A DNA stretch of 64,000 bases from an uncultured Pseudomonadota bacterium. GTDB taxonomy: Bacteria > Myxococcota_A > UBA796 > CAJQPC01. Below are positions 61,458 to 64,000 of the stretch, piece by piece (the first letter of the stretch is position 1; every line of letters begins with the position of its first letter). The DNA lies in contig CAJXRZ010000001.1 of NCBI GenBank assembly GCA_913060515.1, positions 177,478-241,477 of the forward strand, in the 5' to 3' direction. The notes beneath the pieces were generated by a model. It ran no database searches and was not told the origin of the DNA. It saw nothing but the letters and a program-made list of their open reading frames with translations. The translations under genes and the position numbers were made by a program.

Positions 61458-62245
61458 TGGCGCGCCTGGATCTCACAGGTCTGACCGCCCTGGTGACCGG
61501 CGCGAGCGCTGGCATTGGGGTGTGTTTTGCCAAGGAGCTCCAAGCTCGCGGCATCGGCAAGCTGATCTTGGTCGCCCGGCGGGAAGACCGCTTGGTGGCT
61601 CTGGCCAGTGAGCTGACGGTCCCCACCGAGATCATGTCCTGCGATCTGGGTGACCCCGAGCAGATTCAGGCGTTGTATGAGCGCTTTCCAGATGTGGATG
61701 TGCTCGTCAACAACGCCGGTTTTGGCAAGGCAGGCTCCCACGACAGCCTTCTGCCCAGCTCACTTCCCATGTTGGATTTGAACTGCCGCGCGGTGCTTCA
61801 GCTCTGCGATCTCTATTTGCCGCGCATGCTTGAGCAGGGACGCGGCGGGATCCTGAATGTGGGGTCGACAGCAGGAATGCTTCCTCTGCCCAGCATGGCC
61901 CTGTACGCAGCGACCAAGGCCTTCGTGAACAGCTTCTCGGATGCCCTGCGCAGCGAGGTCAAGTCGCGCGGCGTTCACGTCAGCTGTTTGGCGCCGGGTC
62001 CTGTGGCCACGGAGTTCTTCGAGGTGGCCAGCGAAGGTGCAGGCGATCCGCCGGCCTTCGTGATGGCCTCTCCCAAGGCCGTCGCCCGTGCTGCGGTTCG
62101 CGGTCTGGAGCGCAACACCGCCATTGTCACGCCGGGGCTGCACATCCGACTGGGCATGAGCGTGGCCACGACTGCACCTTCTTGGTTGGTACGCCTGTTT
62201 ACCGGGCTATACGGCAAGGCCATGTTGTCCTTCGCTGGCAAATAG
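61457..62245 (+). CDS. short-chain dehydrogenase/reductase (SDR)
   Basis: 262 residues, GTG start overlapping the preceding TAG by 1 nt. Classical SDR: TGASAGIG (residues 14-21), NNAGFG, catalytic Ser in VGSTAGM, and Tyr-Lys in YAATKAFV near 148-152. The C-terminal GLHIRLGMSVATTAPSWLVRLF resembles DltE/YqjQ-type reductases. Substrate unknown; the overlap ties it to the XPB-partner transcript. NADP preference is suggested by the Arg after the second strand (VARREDRL). Confidence 0.9.
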   Translation: MARLDLTGLTALVTGASAGIGVCFAKELQARGIGKLILVARREDRLVALASELTVPTEIMSCDLGDPEQIQALYERFPDVDVLVNNAGFGKAGSHDSLLPSSLPMLDLNCRAVLQLCDLYLPRMLEQGRGGILNVGSTAGMLPLPSMALYAATKAFVNSFSDALRSEVKSRGVHVSCLAPGPVATEFFEVASEGAGDPPAFVMASPKAVARAAVRGLERNTAIVTPGLHIRLGMSVATTAPSWLVRLFTGLYGKAMLSFAGK

Positions 62246-62252
62246 GATTGCA

Positions 62253-62486
62253 ATGAGCGCCAAGAGTGACCAAGAGCCCACCTTCGAGAGCTTGCTTGAG
62301 CAGCTCGAGCACCGCGTGGAGAAGCTGGAGAAGGGGGAGCTTCCTTTGGAGCAGGCCCTCAAGCTCTTCGAGGAGGGCATCGAGCTCACCCGCAGCTGCC
62401 ACGAACGCCTGGACCAAGCCGATGAGCGCATCGCGGTCCTGACGCGGGGAGCTGGGGGCGAGGAGCTCGAAGAGCCCCTGGGATAG
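62253..62486 (+). CDS. xseB: exodeoxyribonuclease VII small subunit
   Basis: 77 residues, the standard length. TFESLLEQLEHRVEKLEKGELPLEQALKLFEEGIELTRSCHERL is the full family signature, followed by a short acidic tail. XseB and XseA form ExoVII, which trims single-stranded DNA in repair and recombination. xseA is not in the window. It starts 7 bp after the SDR gene, with AGGA upstream, closing a plus-strand group rich in DNA-processing genes. Confidence 0.95.
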   Translation: MSAKSDQEPTFESLLEQLEHRVEKLEKGELPLEQALKLFEEGIELTRSCHERLDQADERIAVLTRGAGGEELEEPLG

Positions 62487-62496
62487 AGCCCGCACC

Positions 62497-63207
62497 TCAG
62501 CTGGGCTGAATCAGCCCGAAGACCGCGCCGCTGGGGTCGGAGACGGTGGCCATGCGGCCGTGAGAGGGCGTGCTCACTGCAGCCGAGAGGATCTGGCCGC
62601 CGTGCTCGGTGACTTGGTCCAGGGTGGCATCCACGTCCTGGACCTGCACCCGACTGAAGAAGAAGGACTGCCCCGACTGCGAGGCGGTCACGCCGCCGCG
62701 TACGCTGCCCTGGGCTTCCAGGGTGTGGTACAGGCCTTGAGGCGTTTGTTGGGTACTGTGAGTGAACCCAAAGACCGACGCCATCCAGCTCAGATCGGCC
62801 TTGGGGTCGGTGCTCTGAAGCTCCAGCCACTGCAAGGACCCGGGTCCAGGCTTGGCCAGCTCGTCTGCCTCGGTGGCGTCGTAGAGCGCGAAGACCGCGC
62901 CCGATGGCGTGGAGACCACTGAGAAGCGGCCGGCGGTCAGGGCTGTCGGGGGAATCAAGATGCTGCCCTGCTCCCCAGCCCGCGCGGTCCGGGCGTCCAA
63001 GTCGTCGACGGCCAGGAAGGTGCACCAGGAGTTGGGGCCCTCTCCGGGGGCTTGGAGGTGCGCCACCGCGCCTCCGGGGGCGATGCACACCGTGCCATCT
63101 GGGCTATCGACCATGTTCCAGCCCAAGACGGCTGCGTAGAAGCCCTTGGCGGAGTGGATGTCTGTGGTGATGCCGGTCCAGCAGAAGGTGTTGTTCTCAA
63201 TGCTCAT
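62497..63207 (-). CDS. VOC-family (glyoxalase/bleomycin-resistance-like) protein
   Basis: 236 residues with two VOC modules. The first (about 1-110) has TGITTDIHSAKGFYAAVLGW and the second (about 120-235) LELQSTDPKADLSWMASVFGF, each ending with a 'dP.GAvF.l' motif (TPSGAVFALYD, DPSGAVFGLIQ). Such proteins may bind or detoxify small molecules. The divergent WYL regulator and shared operator repeats suggest it is the regulator's target. Confidence 0.85.
   Translation of the reverse strand: MSIENNTFCWTGITTDIHSAKGFYAAVLGWNMVDSPDGTVCIAPGGAVAHLQAPGEGPNSWCTFLAVDDLDARTARAGEQGSILIPPTALTAGRFSVVSTPSGAVFALYDATEADELAKPGPGSLQWLELQSTDPKADLSWMASVFGFTHSTQQTPQGLYHTLEAQGSVRGGVTASQSGQSFFFSRVQVQDVDATLDQVTEHGGQILSAAVSTPSHGRMATVSDPSGAVFGLIQPS
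62503..62517 (-). terminator. hairpin at the 3' end of the VOC gene
   Basis: GGGCTGA and TCAGCCC are perfect 7-bp arms around one A, ending 3-4 bp inside the coding sequence at the stop of the VOC gene. With the opposing xseB only 10 bp away it may serve both genes. No U-run. Confidence 0.4.
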
Positions 63208-63256
63208 GTTCGTGTCCTCAGCGCCGTCATTGGCATGAACCTTATGCCTCGGGACC

Positions 63257-63322
63257 CTGACAAAACTTGGCAGGATTTAGGCCTCGCTTGTGTTATCACT
63301 GACAGAATCTGGCAGGAATTAG
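63257..63322. promoter_or_regulatory. pair of 24-bp operator-like direct repeats
   Basis: The copies at 63257-63280 and 63299-63322 are identical at 20 of 24 positions, and both contain CTGACA, TGGCAGGA and TTAG. The 42-bp spacing equals four helical turns, so two dimers would bind one face. They overlap the promoter of the WYL regulator and lie in the divergent region with the VOC gene. Confidence 0.75.
63267..63296 (+). promoter_or_regulatory. promoter of the WYL regulator
   Basis: TTGGCA (63267-63272), an 18-bp spacer, TGTTAT (63291-63296). Both elements are sandwiched by the two operator-like repeats, so self-repression is likely. Confidence 0.5.
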
Positions 63323-63338
63323 AGGCACGCTCGAGACC

Positions 63339-64000
63339 ATGAACAGCACCGCACGCCGAGACCGACTCCTGAACCTTCTGCACCGTGGCGCGACCACCGT
63401 TCCCGCCGTCGCCGCCAAGCTTCAAGTCTCAGAACGCACCTTGTACCGGGATATCGCCGCCCTACGGGACGCCGGCCACGAAATCCAGGCCACGCCAGGC
63501 CCAGGAGGCGGAGTGCGTGTAGCCACCGACAGCCGTCCCCGGCCGGTGCACTTTGAGGTCGCCGAGATCGTTGGCTTGGCGCTCTCGGTCGCCATTCTGC
63601 AGGCCTCGCCGCACCTGCCCTTTGCCAAGAGCGCCGAGGCTGCTCTGGACCGCGCCTGTCGCGCCCTGTCCGCAGACCGTCAGCGGGCCATGCAGAAGCT
63701 GCAGCGCCGAATCTTGATTGGTCGGGCCAGCGAGCGCACCAAGCTCACTTTGGGGCAGGTCGACGACTCTCTGCTCTCGGTCTTTGAGCGTTGCTTCACC
63801 GGCGCCCTGGCCATGCACTTTGACTATGTCGATCGCGCAGGGGCCCATAGCTCGCGCCGCATCGAGTGTGCCGCTCTGGTCCTGCACGCCCCCCTCTGGT
63901 ACGTCTTGGCCTGGGACTTGGACAAGGATGCCCCTCGAACCTTCCGAATGGACCGCATCGCCGGTCCCACCTGTGGCGCTGCCCTGGCGCTCACGCATCC
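63339..64000 (+). CDS. HTH/WYL-domain transcriptional regulator (YafY/DeoR-like), partial
   Basis: The ATG at 63339 opens a reading frame that runs off the window end (about 220 codons). The N-terminal HTH reads TVPAVAAKLQVSERTLYRDIAALRDAG, then a linker (HFEVAEIVGLALSVAILQA). The WYL part has HAPLWYVLAWDLDKDAPRTFRMDRIAG. WYL regulators bind ligands or nucleic acid through that domain. It is divergent from the VOC gene and preceded by two direct-repeat operators. Confidence 0.9.
   Translation, partial: MNSTARRDRLLNLLHRGATTVPAVAAKLQVSERTLYRDIAALRDAGHEIQATPGPGGGVRVATDSRPRPVHFEVAEIVGLALSVAILQASPHLPFAKSAEAALDRACRALSADRQRAMQKLQRRILIGRASERTKLTLGQVDDSLLSVFERCFTGALAMHFDYVDRAGAHSSRRIECAALVLHAPLWYVLAWDLDKDAPRTFRMDRIAGPTCGAALALTH

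Overview
This 64 kb window is high in GC and densely coded, with about 56 protein genes. I saw no rRNA, tRNA, insertion sequence, phage or CRISPR array. The gene content suggests an uncultivated or poorly studied Myxococcota-like (former Deltaproteobacteria) bacterium. Pointers are MopE-type Asp-rich 'WYDG' repeats in a lipoprotein, GGMAEVY-type Ser/Thr kinases fused to TPR repeats, an ExbB-ExbD-ExbD-TonB operon, many lipoproteins with DSGDSG-like linkers, and LexA boxes upstream of recN that resemble what I recall of the Myxococcus consensus. This placement is an inference, since no rRNA is present.

Layout. 0-5 kb: a FliA-type sigma factor preceded by a sigma-54-like promoter, an MMPL/RND exporter coupled to a TPR protein, and a possible SUKH-fold protein. 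5-9 kb (minus strand): larB-larC (nickel-pincer cofactor) coupled to a PAS protein that looks like a histidine kinase without its phospho-acceptor His, then a secreted protein. 9-14 kb: a long S41/PDZ protease converging on a MopE-repeat lipoprotein. 13.6-17.7 kb (minus): TlyA and a polyprenyl diphosphate synthase, then tonB-exbB-exbD-exbD. 17.8-22.8 kb: an alpha/beta hydrolase divergent from an SOS-controlled recN, a beta-helix lipoprotein and a DUF5690-like MFS protein. 22.8-27.5 kb (minus): a diguanylate cyclase operon, then an FAD oxidoreductase, a degenerate metallo-beta-lactamase-fold protein and a lipase-like lipoprotein. 27.7-32.9 kb (minus): prkA-yeaH-spoVR plus one unrecognised fourth gene.

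33-39.6 kb: an unknown envelope protein, infA (TTG start), an amidohydrolase lipoprotein, small unknown genes, a lysozyme-like/peptidoglycan-binding protein and a DUF6434-like protein. 39.6-43.9 kb: rmlC-rmlA-rmlB in one overlapping operon (no rmlD) divergent from two family 2 glycosyltransferases. 43.9-52.4 kb (minus): a PEP-utilising dikinase/phosphotransferase, an intact Ser/Thr kinase with TPRs and a related probable pseudokinase. 52.5-55.2 kb: two small lipoproteins and delta-1-pyrroline-5-carboxylate dehydrogenase. 55.2-57.1 kb: two paralogous membrane-anchored proteins separated by a 70-nt nested hairpin. 57.5-62.5 kb: an XPB-type helicase, an XPB-partner protein with a WYL-like C-terminus, an SDR and xseB. 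62.5-64 kb: a VOC protein divergent from a WYL-family regulator, with two operator-like direct repeats between them.

Three window-wide signals stand out. (1) Several exported proteins have extremely short, uncharged signal peptides, with lipobox Cys at residue 8-11; at four loci in-frame stops just upstream rule out a longer leader. (2) Several perfect or near-perfect hairpins contain or touch stop codons and lack a U-tract, suggesting an unusual terminator style. (3) Several genes start 6-9 nt downstream of a TANNNT hexamer with no Shine-Dalgarno, suggesting leaderless transcripts. The best candidate for a poorly described system is the XPB helicase plus its Helicase_C_3/WYL-like partner.
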